5,346 nt of DNA. Origin: Bacillota bacterium (lineage in GTDB: Bacteria > Bacillota > Clostridia > Christensenellales > CAG-138). This document shows positions 1 through 5,346 of this stretch, piece after piece (the stretch's first letter is position 1; the number at the start of each line of letters is the position of its first letter). The notes under the pieces were generated by a model that had not been told where the DNA came from, did not search any database, and saw only the letters and a program-made list of their open reading frames with translations. The stretch covers positions 1 through 5,346 of the forward strand of contig JAEEYN010000211.1 of the NCBI GenBank assembly GCA_016288175.1, given 5' to 3'. The position numbers and the translations under genes are program-made.

Positions 1-1
1 C

Positions 2-205
2 CTGCTTGCGACGGTGCAGATGCCCTCCGGCATCCCCGTCGCGACGGTCGCGATCGACGGAGCAGCCAACGCCGCGATCCTCGCCGCGCAGATCCTCGCC
101 GTCAGCGACAGCGGGCTCTATGAAAAACTCGTGAATATGCGCCGGGATATGGCCGCCGCAGTCCGCAAAAAGGACGCCGCGCTGAATTCCGCGCCCGAAA
201 AATGA
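2..205 (+). CDS. purE: PurE, N5-carboxyaminoimidazole ribonucleotide mutase (3' end only)
   Basis: This is the C-terminal 67 residues of PurE; the start lies upstream of the window. PurE is a cytosolic octameric enzyme that makes 4-carboxy-AIR (CAIR), step 6 of purine synthesis. What is visible is the block [18 protein letters not shown] followed by [13 protein letters not shown] and a polar helical tail ending in a TGA stop. This corresponds closely to the end of class I (bacterial) PurE, where the sequence is typically VQMPxGVPVATVAI...NAALLAAQIL. Class I enzymes rearrange N5-CAIR and normally depend on PurK, which is not in the window; class II (AIR carboxylase) enzymes differ in this region. 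The reading frame is open from base 2; the first in-frame ATG at base 14 is an internal methionine (the M of QMPSG), not the start. The next gene is purC, which uses the PurE product, but a terminator hairpin separates the two. Confidence 0.93.
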   Translation: MLATVQMPSGIPVATVAIDGAANAAILAAQILAVSDSGLYEKLVNMRRDMAAAVRKKDAALNSAPEK

Positions 206-212
206 CCCAACA

Positions 213-246
213 GGATAGCCGCGCCCTGCGGCTATCCGCTCTTTTT
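213..246 (+). terminator. Intrinsic terminator or attenuator between purE and purC
   Basis: A perfect 10-bp stem (GGATAGCCGC at 213-222 pairs with GCGGCTATCC at 228-237) has a 5-base loop (GCCCT). It is followed by GCTC and five T's (242-246). It begins 8 bases after the purE stop codon. This is the standard form of a Rho-independent terminator. Only 37 bases separate the T-run from the purC start and they include the purC ribosome binding site, so a full promoter downstream of the hairpin is unlikely. I infer partial termination or 3'-end stabilisation inside the operon, or a regulated attenuator, rather than the end of a separate unit. Confidence 0.8.
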
Positions 247-270
247 ATCCAAATTTTCAAAAAAGAAGTA

Positions 271-277
271 CAGGAGG
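271..277 (+). promoter_or_regulatory. Ribosome binding site of purC
   Basis: CAGGAGG contains an uninterrupted AGGAGG Shine-Dalgarno core, 6 bases before the ATG at 284. It fixes the purC start and is one of the strongest sites in the window, as would suit a gene that has to restart translation after the hairpin. Confidence 0.85.
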
Positions 278-283
278 CTCATT

Positions 284-994
284 ATGAAAAAGACCGAACA
301 GCTCTATGAGGGCAAAGCAAAGAAAGTTTACGCAACCGACGTCGACGGCGTTTACATCGTCGATTACAAGGACGACGCGACCGCTTTCAACGGCGAAAAG
401 AAGGGCACGATCGTCGGCAAGGGCGTCATCAACAACCGCGTTACCAATTTCCTTATGAAAAAGCTCGAGGCGGAAGGCATCCCCACCCACCTCATCGAGC
501 AGCTTTCGGACCGCGAGACCGCCGTCAAGGCCGTCACGATCGTTCCGCTCGAGGTCATCGTCCGCAACGTTGCCGCCGGTTCCCTCTCGAAGCGCCTCGG
601 CCTTCCGGAAGGCACTCCGATGAAGAAGACCGTGCTTGAGTTTTCCTATAAAAACGACGAGCTCGGCGATCCGATGATCAACGATTACCACATCTTCGCG
701 ATGGAGCTCTGCACGAAGGAAGAACTCGACACCATCAAGGATTATGCGCTGCGCATCAACGATATTCTCAAGGAATACTTCAAGACGCTGAATATCGACC
801 TTATCGACTTCAAACTCGAGTTCGGCCGCACCCGCGAAGGGCAGATCGTTCTTGCGGACGAGATCAGCCCCGACACCTGCCGCTTCTGGGACAGCACGAC
901 CCATGAAAAGCTCGACAAAGACCGCTTCCGCCGCGACCTCGGCAATGTCGAAGGCGCTTACCGGGAGATCCTTCGCCGCCTGATGGGCGAATGA
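284..994 (+). CDS. purC: SAICAR synthetase PurC
   Basis: Phosphoribosylaminoimidazole-succinocarboxamide synthase joins aspartate to CAIR with ATP, giving SAICAR (step 7), in the cytosol. At 236 residues it is full length for the bacterial single-domain family (about 235-245). The N-terminal ATP-binding lobe begins with YEGKAKKVY (8-16). The first SAICAR synthetase signature spans 85-100 ([14 protein letters not shown], with the invariant R94 and GS99-100). The second is LIDFKLEFG (173-181). The block [14 protein letters not shown] (190-203) carries the conserved acidic D-E and the SPD loop. The start is set by the AGGAGG site at 271-277. The TGA stop overlaps the ATG of purF (ATGA at 991-994), which points to translational coupling. 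The product feeds PurB, which is not in the window. Nothing is missing or disrupted. Confidence 0.97.
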   Translation: MKKTEQLYEGKAKKVYATDVDGVYIVDYKDDATAFNGEKKGTIVGKGVINNRVTNFLMKKLEAEGIPTHLIEQLSDRETAVKAVTIVPLEVIVRNVAAGSLSKRLGLPEGTPMKKTVLEFSYKNDELGDPMINDYHIFAMELCTKEELDTIKDYALRINDILKEYFKTLNIDLIDFKLEFGRTREGQIVLADEISPDTCRFWDSTTHEKLDKDRFRRDLGNVEGAYREILRRLMGE

Positions 995-2466
995 GCCGAA
1001 AAGAGAAACAGGAAATGGACAAGAGAGACGAAATTTTCGAAGGGCTCCATGAGGAATGCGGCGTATTCGGCGTTTCCGTTCCGGAAAGGGAAAACGTCGC
1101 CATTCTAGCCTACTATGCCCTTTATGCCCTCCAGCACAGGGGCCAGCAGAGCGCAGGCATCGCCGTCAATGACGACGGCGTGATCACCGCGCACTGCGAC
1201 GAGGGCCTTGTGAACGAGGTTTTCGACGAAGCCGCGCTGCAGAAGATCGGCTTCGGCAGCATGGCCGTCGGCCATGTCCGCTATTCGACGACGGGCTATG
1301 AAAAGCGCATCAACTGCCAGCCCCTCGTCGTCAACCACCGCAAGGGCTCCATGGCCATTGCGCATAACGGCAACCTCACCAACGACGCGGAGCTTCGCGA
1401 GGAGCTCGAGCTCGCGGGTTCGATCTTCCACACCACGAGCGACACGGAGGTCATCGCCTATACGATCACGAAGGAGCGCCTCACGACCTCCTCGATCGAA
1501 GACGCCGTTTCCCGCGCGATGGATAAGATCAAAGGCGCATACTCCCTCGTCATCATGAGCCCGAAAAAGCTCATCGGCGCAAGGGACCCCAACGGCTTCC
1601 GTCCTCTCTCGATCGGCAGGCTGCCGGACGGCGGCTACTGCCTTGCGAGCGAGACCTGCGCCCTCGACAGCATCGGCGCGAAGCTCGAAAGGGACGTTGA
1701 GCCCGGCGAGATCGTCGTGATCCAGAACGGCGTTCTCGAAAGCCGCCGCGAGCACTGCGGAACGGCGAAGCCCGGCTTCTGCGTTTTCGAATACATCTAT
1801 TTCGCCCGTCCCGACAGCGTGATCAACGGCTGCTCCGTCCACCACGCCCGCCAGCGCGCCGGCGAATTCCTTGCCGAACAGTATCCCGTTCCCGCGGACG
1901 TCGTAATCGGCGTTCCGGATTCCGGCCTCGACGCCGCTCTCGGCTATTCGAAGCGCAGCGGGATCCCCTACGGCATCGGCTTCATCAAGAACAAATACAT
2001 CGGCCGAACCTTCATCCAGGCCAAGCAGAGCGACCGCGAAAAGGGCGTCCGCATCAAGCTGAACCCCGTTTCCGAAACGGTGAACGGCAAGCGCGTCGTG
2101 CTCGTCGACGATTCCATCGTCCGCGGAACAACGATCAAGCGCATCATCCGCCTCCTGCGCGAAGCGGGAGCAACGGAGGTCCATGTCCGCCTCGCCTCGC
2201 CGAAGTTCCTCTATCCCTGCTTCTTCGGCACGGATGTTCCTTCGAGCGAAAACCTCATCGCCTGCAAATTCGATGACGAAGGCCTCATCAGGGAGCTCGG
2301 CGTCGACACGATCGGCTTCCTCTCGATCGAAAACGCGAAGCGCCTCACGAGCAGCGAACCGAAGGAATTCTGCACCGGCTGTTTCTCCGGGGAATATCCC
2401 TGCGAGCCGCCGAAGAGCAAGTGGGTCAATAAGTTCATGAACAAAATCAGCGATCAGAAGGATTGA
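991..2466 (+). CDS. purF: Amidophosphoribosyltransferase PurF, Fe-S (Bacillus) type
   Basis: Glutamine PRPP amidotransferase catalyses the committed first step, PRPP plus glutamine to phosphoribosylamine. The N-terminal Ntn glutaminase domain has the nucleophile C23 in EECGVFG after a propeptide, with HVRYSTTG (95-102) and HNGNL (125-129). The C-terminal phosphoribosyltransferase domain has the PRPP loop [13 protein letters not shown] (369-381) and the segment [14 protein letters not shown] (330-343). Cysteines 264, 410, 461 and 464 occur at the places of the four [4Fe-4S] ligands of B. subtilis PurF (the last two as FCTGC), so this is the cluster-bearing, self-processed class. It has 491 residues against about 476 in B. 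subtilis. The ATG at 991 overlaps the purC stop but has no clear Shine-Dalgarno site; Met9 at 1015 is a possible alternative, giving a 14- instead of 22-residue propeptide. By homology the enzyme is probably inhibited by AMP/GMP-type nucleotides. Confidence 0.97.
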   Translation: MSRKEKQEMDKRDEIFEGLHEECGVFGVSVPERENVAILAYYALYALQHRGQQSAGIAVNDDGVITAHCDEGLVNEVFDEAALQKIGFGSMAVGHVRYSTTGYEKRINCQPLVVNHRKGSMAIAHNGNLTNDAELREELELAGSIFHTTSDTEVIAYTITKERLTTSSIEDAVSRAMDKIKGAYSLVIMSPKKLIGARDPNGFRPLSIGRLPDGGYCLASETCALDSIGAKLERDVEPGEIVVIQNGVLESRREHCGTAKPGFCVFEYIYFARPDSVINGCSVHHARQRAGEFLAEQYPVPADVVIGVPDSGLDAALGYSKRSGIPYGIGFIKNKYIGRTFIQAKQSDREKGVRIKLNPVSETVNGKRVVLVDDSIVRGTTIKRIIRLLREAGATEVHVRLASPKFLYPCFFGTDVPSSENLIACKFDDEGLIRELGVDTIGFLSIENAKRLTSSEPKEFCTGCFSGEYPCEPPKSKWVNKFMNKISDQKD

Positions 2467-2473
2467 TCGAATA

Positions 2474-2478
2474 AGGAG
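2474..2478 (+). promoter_or_regulatory. Ribosome binding site of purM
   Basis: AGGAG in the 21-base gap after the purF stop lies 9 bases before the purM ATG at 2488. It gives purM its own initiation site, unlike purF and purN, which overlap the gene before them. Confidence 0.8.
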
Positions 2479-2487
2479 AAAAACACT

Positions 2488-3531
2488 ATGGCAAACAAGG
2501 ATTCGAGGAGCAAGAGCTACGAAGCCGCCGGCGTCGACATCACTGCCGGATACAGGGCTGTGGAGCTCATGAAAAAGCATATCGACCGCACGGTCATCCC
2601 CGGCGCGATGCCCTCCATCGGCAATTTCGGCGGGCTTTTCGTGCCTGACCTCGCCGGAATGAAGGAGCCCATCCTCGTTTCCGGAACGGACGGCGTCGGC
2701 ACGAAGCTCAAGCTTGCTTTCCTTGCCGATAAGCATAACACCGTCGGCATTGACTGCGTTGCGATGTGCGTCAACGACATCATCTGCTGCGGCGCTAAAC
2801 CCCTGTTCTTCCTCGACTATATTGCCCTCGGCAAGAACGTTCCGGAGCGCGTCGCTTCGATCGTCGAAGGCGTTGCGGAGGGCTGCGTCCAGAGCGGCTG
2901 CGCCCTCATCGGCGGCGAAACGGCGGAGATGCCCGGCTTCTACCCGGAGGATGAATACGACCTCGCGGGCTTCGCCGTCGGCATCGTCGACAAGGAAAAG
3001 ATCTTCGACGTCAATACCCAGGTCGAGGGCGACAAGCTCATCGCTCTGCCCTCCACCGGTTTCCATTCCAACGGCTATTCCCTCGTCCGCAAGGTCTTTG
3101 ACCTGAATTCGAAGGAATCCGTCGCGGAATACATCCCTTCCCTCGGCTGCACCCTCGGCGAAGCGCTGCTCCGCCCGACGAAGATCTACGTCAAGCCCGT
3201 GCTTGCGGCGGCAAACGAAGTTAAGATCAAGGGCTGCGCCCATATCACCGGCGGCGGTTTCTACGAAAACATCCCCCGCGCCGTGAAGGAAGGGCTCTGC
3301 GCCTCCATCCGCGAAATGGACGTCAAAACGCCCCCCGTATTCTCTCTGCTCGAGGAGAGGGGCAATATCCCCCGCCGCGATATGTTCAACACCTTCAACA
3401 TGGGCGTCGGCATGTGCCTGATCGTTGCCGCCGAGGACGCCGAAAAATGTGTCGATATCCTCCGTGCAAACGGCGAGGAAGCCTATATCCTCGGCGAACT
3501 CAAAAAAGGCGAGGGCGTTGAGATATGCTGA
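2488..3531 (+). CDS. purM: AIR synthetase PurM
   Basis: Phosphoribosylformylglycinamidine cyclo-ligase closes the imidazole ring, converting FGAM plus ATP to AIR (step 5). It is a cytosolic dimer of the PurM/PurL/SelD/HypE/ThiL ATP-binding superfamily. Its 347 residues match the family norm (about 345). Visible motifs are [15 protein letters not shown] (11-25), the ATP-binding, glycine-rich [14 protein letters not shown] (65-78), [18 protein letters not shown] (86-103), [12 protein letters not shown] (141-152), [16 protein letters not shown] (187-202), [13 protein letters not shown] (252-264) and [11 protein letters not shown] (303-313). The start is supported by AGGAG at 2474-2478 and by close alignment with the family from the first residues. 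Its last 7 bases overlap purN. PurL, which provides the substrate, is not in the window. Confidence 0.97.
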   Translation: MANKDSRSKSYEAAGVDITAGYRAVELMKKHIDRTVIPGAMPSIGNFGGLFVPDLAGMKEPILVSGTDGVGTKLKLAFLADKHNTVGIDCVAMCVNDIICCGAKPLFFLDYIALGKNVPERVASIVEGVAEGCVQSGCALIGGETAEMPGFYPEDEYDLAGFAVGIVDKEKIFDVNTQVEGDKLIALPSTGFHSNGYSLVRKVFDLNSKESVAEYIPSLGCTLGEALLRPTKIYVKPVLAAANEVKIKGCAHITGGGFYENIPRAVKEGLCASIREMDVKTPPVFSLLEERGNIPRRDMFNTFNMGVGMCLIVAAEDAEKCVDILRANGEEAYILGELKKGEGVEIC

Positions 3532-4148
3532 GGCGTCCCCGCGCCGCCGTCTTCGTTTCGGGCGGCGGAACGAATCTTCAGGCGCTTCTCGATAAGCGCG
3601 GCTCCGTTATCACGAGCGGCGATATCGTTCTCGTTGTTTCGAATAAGGAGAATGCCTTCGCTCTCGAGAGGGCGAAGCGCGCCGGCGTCGAAGGCGTTTA
3701 TGTCCCCTTCGACCGCAGCGACCCCCGCAAATTCGAAACGGAGTGCGAAAAGCTCCTTACCGAAAGGGATATCGACGTTATCGTCCTCGCGGGCTTCATG
3801 CTCATTCTGAGCGCGGAATTCGTTGAAAAATGGGATCATCGCATCATCAACGTGCATCCGGCGCTGATTCCCTCCTTCTGCGGAAAGGGCTTCTACGGCC
3901 TCCGCGTGCACCGCGCCGCGCTCGATTACGGCGTCAAGGTCACCGGCGCGACCGTGCATTTCGTCAATGCCGTTGCCGACGGCGGCGAGATCATCCTCCA
4001 GAAGGCCGTGGACGTTCTCCCCGGCGACACTCCGGAGGTCCTTCAGCGCCGCGTGATGGAGCAGGCGGAATGGGAGCTTCTCCCCCGCGCGCTCGAGCTC
4101 GTTTTCGGGCGGATCGCGGCGGAAGGCGAAGAAAAAACCGAAGAATAA
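3525..4148 (+). CDS. purN: GAR formyltransferase PurN (10-formyl-THF dependent)
   Basis: Phosphoribosylglycinamide formyltransferase transfers a formyl group from 10-formyltetrahydrofolate to GAR (step 3). Its 207 residues are typical for the single-domain enzyme (about 190-215). The substrate loop [12 protein letters not shown] (11-22) is near the N-terminus; LAGFMLIL (88-95) precedes the catalytic block [11 protein letters not shown] (108-118). The catalytic triad equivalent to E. coli Asn106, His108 and Asp144 is present as N109, H111 and D152 (in [10 protein letters not shown]). After the HPALIPSF block the sequence reads [15 protein letters not shown] in place of the YPGLHTHRQAL type of E. 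coli; I recall this GKGxYG form from other Clostridia. The ATG lies inside the end of purM (7-nt overlap), with a GAGGG site at 3511-3515 within purM. The acidic, lysine-bearing tail (EGEEKTEE) is probably disordered. Confidence 0.96.
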   Translation: MLRRPRAAVFVSGGGTNLQALLDKRGSVITSGDIVLVVSNKENAFALERAKRAGVEGVYVPFDRSDPRKFETECEKLLTERDIDVIVLAGFMLILSAEFVEKWDHRIINVHPALIPSFCGKGFYGLRVHRAALDYGVKVTGATVHFVNAVADGGEIILQKAVDVLPGDTPEVLQRRVMEQAEWELLPRALELVFGRIAAEGEEKTEE

Positions 4149-4161
4149 TATTGGAAAGACA

Positions 4162-4165
4162 AGGA
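4162..4165 (+). promoter_or_regulatory. Ribosome binding site of purO
   Basis: AGGA within AAGGAAAAAT lies 5 bases before the ATG at 4171, in the 22-base gap after purN. It is weaker than the purC and AICAR formyltransferase sites, but it supports this ATG as the start. Confidence 0.6.
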
Positions 4166-4170
4166 AAAAT

Positions 4171-4896
4171 ATGTGCAACGAGCTTAAATCGCTGCAGCAG
4201 CAGCTCTGCGGCAACACCTATCCCGGAAGGGGCATTCTGATCGGAAAAAGCGCGGGCGGAAGCACCGTCATCGCGTATTTCATCATGGGCAGGAGCGAGA
4301 ACAGCCGCAACCGCATCTTCGAAAAAACGGAGGACGGCATCCGCACCCGCGCTTACGATGAATCGAAACTGACCGATCCGAGCCTCATCATCTATGCCCC
4401 CGTCCGCAAGGTCGGGCCCGTCACCGTCGTTACCAACGGCGACCAGACCGACACCGTCCGCGACGAGCTGCTTCTTGCCGCCGATCCCGCAGCGGAGCGT
4501 TTCGCCCGTTTCGCATCGGCGCTTGCCCGCCGCGAGTTCGAGCCCGACCCGCCGAATTTCACCCCCCGCATCAGCGGCGTCGTCGGCGATGACAGCTATG
4601 ATCTTTCGATCCTCAAATCCGAAGATCAGAGCGGTACTGTCTGCCAGCGCAATTTCTTCCGCTATGCTTTCGAGCCCGGCGTCTGCCATTTTATCCATAC
4701 CTATGAGCACGACGGCAGCCCGATCCCGACCTTCCGCGGCGAGCCGAGAAGACTGCTTTGCCCCGAAGGCAGCGCGGAGGAGATCGCCGAATACGTCTGG
4801 AACTGCCTCGATGAATCGAACCGCGTCTCCCTCTTCGTGCGCAAGATCTGCGCCTGCGGAGCGGAAACGACGGCAATCATCAACAAACACTGCTGA
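4171..4896 (+). CDS. purO: IMP cyclohydrolase, archaeal PurO type
   Basis: This gene probably performs the last step of IMP synthesis, ring closure of FAICAR. It has no resemblance to the MGS-fold cyclohydrolase half of PurH. It matches the IMP_cyclohyd family first described as PurO in methanogenic archaea, which has an Ntn-hydrolase-like fold. Visible blocks are [20 protein letters not shown] (17-36), the arginine-rich RSENSRNR (41-48), [23 protein letters not shown] (69-91 region), DQTDTV (91-96), FTPRISGVV (130-138) and THTYEHDG-like HTYEHDGSP (176-184). Its 241 residues exceed the roughly 200 of archaeal PurO; part of this is an N-terminal extension of about 16 residues. It contains nine cysteines, including C-A-C at 227-229 and a C-terminal cysteine. 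Position directly before an AICAR formyltransferase, which makes FAICAR, strongly supports the assignment. The function is by homology and context. Confidence 0.88.
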   Translation: MCNELKSLQQQLCGNTYPGRGILIGKSAGGSTVIAYFIMGRSENSRNRIFEKTEDGIRTRAYDESKLTDPSLIIYAPVRKVGPVTVVTNGDQTDTVRDELLLAADPAAERFARFASALARREFEPDPPNFTPRISGVVGDDSYDLSILKSEDQSGTVCQRNFFRYAFEPGVCHFIHTYEHDGSPIPTFRGEPRRLLCPEGSAEEIAEYVWNCLDESNRVSLFVRKICACGAETTAIINKHC

Positions 4897-4922
4897 AGCC
4901 CGGCGGCTTCGGCTTTCCTTTT
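4892..4922 (+). terminator. Terminator-like hairpin at the end of purO
   Basis: A 9-bp stem (4892-4900 with 4905-4913, one T-G wobble at 4894/4911) closes a CGGC tetraloop and is followed by TTTCCTTTT (4914-4922). The purO stop codon TGA lies in the left arm. The T-run is interrupted by CC, so termination would be weaker than at 213-246. Only 24 bases remain before the next ATG, too few for a separate promoter, so partial attenuation or 3'-end protection inside the operon is the likelier role. Confidence 0.55.
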
Positions 4923-4936
4923 AAATCACGGAAAAC

Positions 4937-4941
4937 GGAGG
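4937..4941 (+). promoter_or_regulatory. Ribosome binding site of the AICAR formyltransferase gene
   Basis: GGAGG, within CGGAGGG, lies 5 bases before the ATG at 4947. It fixes the start and so shows that the protein begins directly at the formyltransferase domain, with no MGS domain in front. Confidence 0.8.
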
Positions 4942-4946
4942 GAATT

Positions 4947-5346
4947 ATGAAATACGAACTCAAATACGGCTGCAACCCGAACCAGAAACCGGCGTCCGTC
5001 TCGATCGATGGCGAGCTGCCGATCACCGTTTTGAACGGGCGTGCGGGCTACATCAACCTTCTTGACGCGCTGAACGGCTGGCAGCTCGTTTCGGAGCTCA
5101 AGCGCGCGACCGGCTTCCCCGCCGCGGCTTCCTTCAAGCACGTCAGCCCCGCCGGCGCCGCGATCGGCCTTCCCCTTTCCGATACGCTTAAAAAGATGTA
5201 TTTCGTCGACGAAAGCGTTGTGCTCTCCCCCCTCGCCTGCGCCTATATCCGCGCACGCGGCGCGGACCGCATGAGCTCCTTCGGCGATTTCATCGCCGTC
5301 AGCTCCAAGGTCGATGTTTCCCTCGCGAATATCTTAAAGCGCGAAG
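4947..5346 (+). CDS. Stand-alone AICAR formyltransferase, ATIC-like (5' part)
   Basis: The first 133 residues of phosphoribosylaminoimidazolecarboxamide formyltransferase are present; the reading frame is open to the window edge. The enzyme formylates AICAR with 10-formyl-THF (step 9). It opens with KYGCNPNQ (6-13), the counterpart of RYGxNPHQ at the start of the PurH formyltransferase domain, so the N-terminal MGS (IMP cyclohydrolase) domain is absent. Then come LPITVLNG (24-31), [13 protein letters not shown] (36-48), the catalytic Lys-His pair K64-H65 in [11 protein letters not shown] (62-72) and [13 protein letters not shown] (103-115). These blocks match the human ATIC wording ([23 protein letters not shown]) rather than the KHANPCGVA form of E. 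coli or B. subtilis PurH. Stand-alone bacterial proteins of this type are about 390 residues, so roughly 260 should lie beyond the window. The upstream purO supplies the missing cyclohydrolase. No standard symbol is certain; purH would be misleading. Confidence 0.93.
   Translation, partial: MKYELKYGCNPNQKPASVSIDGELPITVLNGRAGYINLLDALNGWQLVSELKRATGFPAAASFKHVSPAGAAIGLPLSDTLKKMYFVDESVVLSPLACAYIRARGADRMSSFGDFIAVSSKVDVSLANILKRE

Noticed and set aside
2..205. Start of purE at the ATG at base 14.
   Set aside because: The frame is open to the window edge and the residues before this ATG (LLATVQ) continue the PurE family match, so the methionine is internal and the gene is cut by the window boundary.
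206..283. A purine riboswitch or PurR-box operator before purC.
   Set aside because: The 78-base gap is too short for a purine riboswitch aptamer plus the terminator, shows none of its conserved loops, and has no CGAAC...GTTCG PurBox pair. Any such control element would be expected upstream of the operon, outside the window.
257..904. A 215-codon - strand open frame opposite purC, and similar ones at 3483-4217 and 3991-4890.
   Set aside because: These are antisense shadows of purC, purN and purO with the same skewed composition and no family motifs, while the + strand genes are unambiguous.
2714..3106. A + strand alternate-frame open reading within purM (and others at 1274-1558, 2183-2440, 3830-4240, 4394-4924).
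   Set aside because: They lie wholly or mostly inside real genes in another frame, are dominated by S, R, A and P, and lack ribosome binding sites or recognisable domains.
1105..3243. A 712-codon open frame on the - strand opposite purF and purM.
   Set aside because: Its codons are in exact register with the sense codons, so it stays open simply because this GC-rich genome rarely uses TTA, CTA and TCA. It ends exactly at a CTA leucine codon of purF (1105-1107). The translation is low-complexity in D, A, E, V and R and crosses the purF-purM gap, with no recognisable domain.

Overview
The window is one stretch of a de novo purine biosynthesis (pur) operon, with every gene on the + strand. The base composition is GC-rich, with strong C/G preference at third codon positions. 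Strong AGGAGG-type ribosome binding sites, tight gene packing and the order purE-purC-purF-purM-purN followed by the last two pathway steps all suggest a Bacillota/Clostridia genome. A GC-rich gut-type lineage such as Oscillospirales or a relative is my guess. PurF has the iron-sulfur, propeptide-bearing Bacillus-type form, which agrees. The species cannot be named from the sequence.

Layout: 2-205 is the 3' end of purE. At 213-246 a near-perfect intrinsic terminator hairpin lies between purE and purC. At 284-994 is purC, followed by purF (991-2466, ATGA overlap with purC), purM (2488-3531) and purN (3525-4148, 7-nt overlap with purM). At 4171-4896 is an IMP cyclohydrolase of the archaeal PurO type. 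A second terminator-like hairpin covers its stop codon (4892-4922). From 4947 to the window edge runs the 5' end of a stand-alone AICAR formyltransferase. There is no gene-free stretch longer than 80 bases, and I see no RNA genes, mobile elements or CRISPR arrays.

The genes cover most of the route from PRPP to IMP: PurF (step 1), PurN (step 3), PurM (step 5), PurE (step 6), PurC (step 7), AICAR formyltransferase (step 9) and PurO (step 10). PurD, PurL/Q/S, PurB and PurK, if present, are outside the window.

The most notable point is the end of the pathway. Most bacteria use a bifunctional PurH (formyltransferase plus an MGS-fold IMP cyclohydrolase). Here the two activities are on adjacent separate genes: the cyclohydrolase is the unrelated PurO (Ntn-hydrolase fold), and the formyltransferase lacks the MGS domain and resembles the C-terminal half of animal ATIC more than classical bacterial PurH. 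This looks like a known but uncommon arrangement, not a wholly new system. The two intra-operon hairpins suggest graded expression along the transcript.
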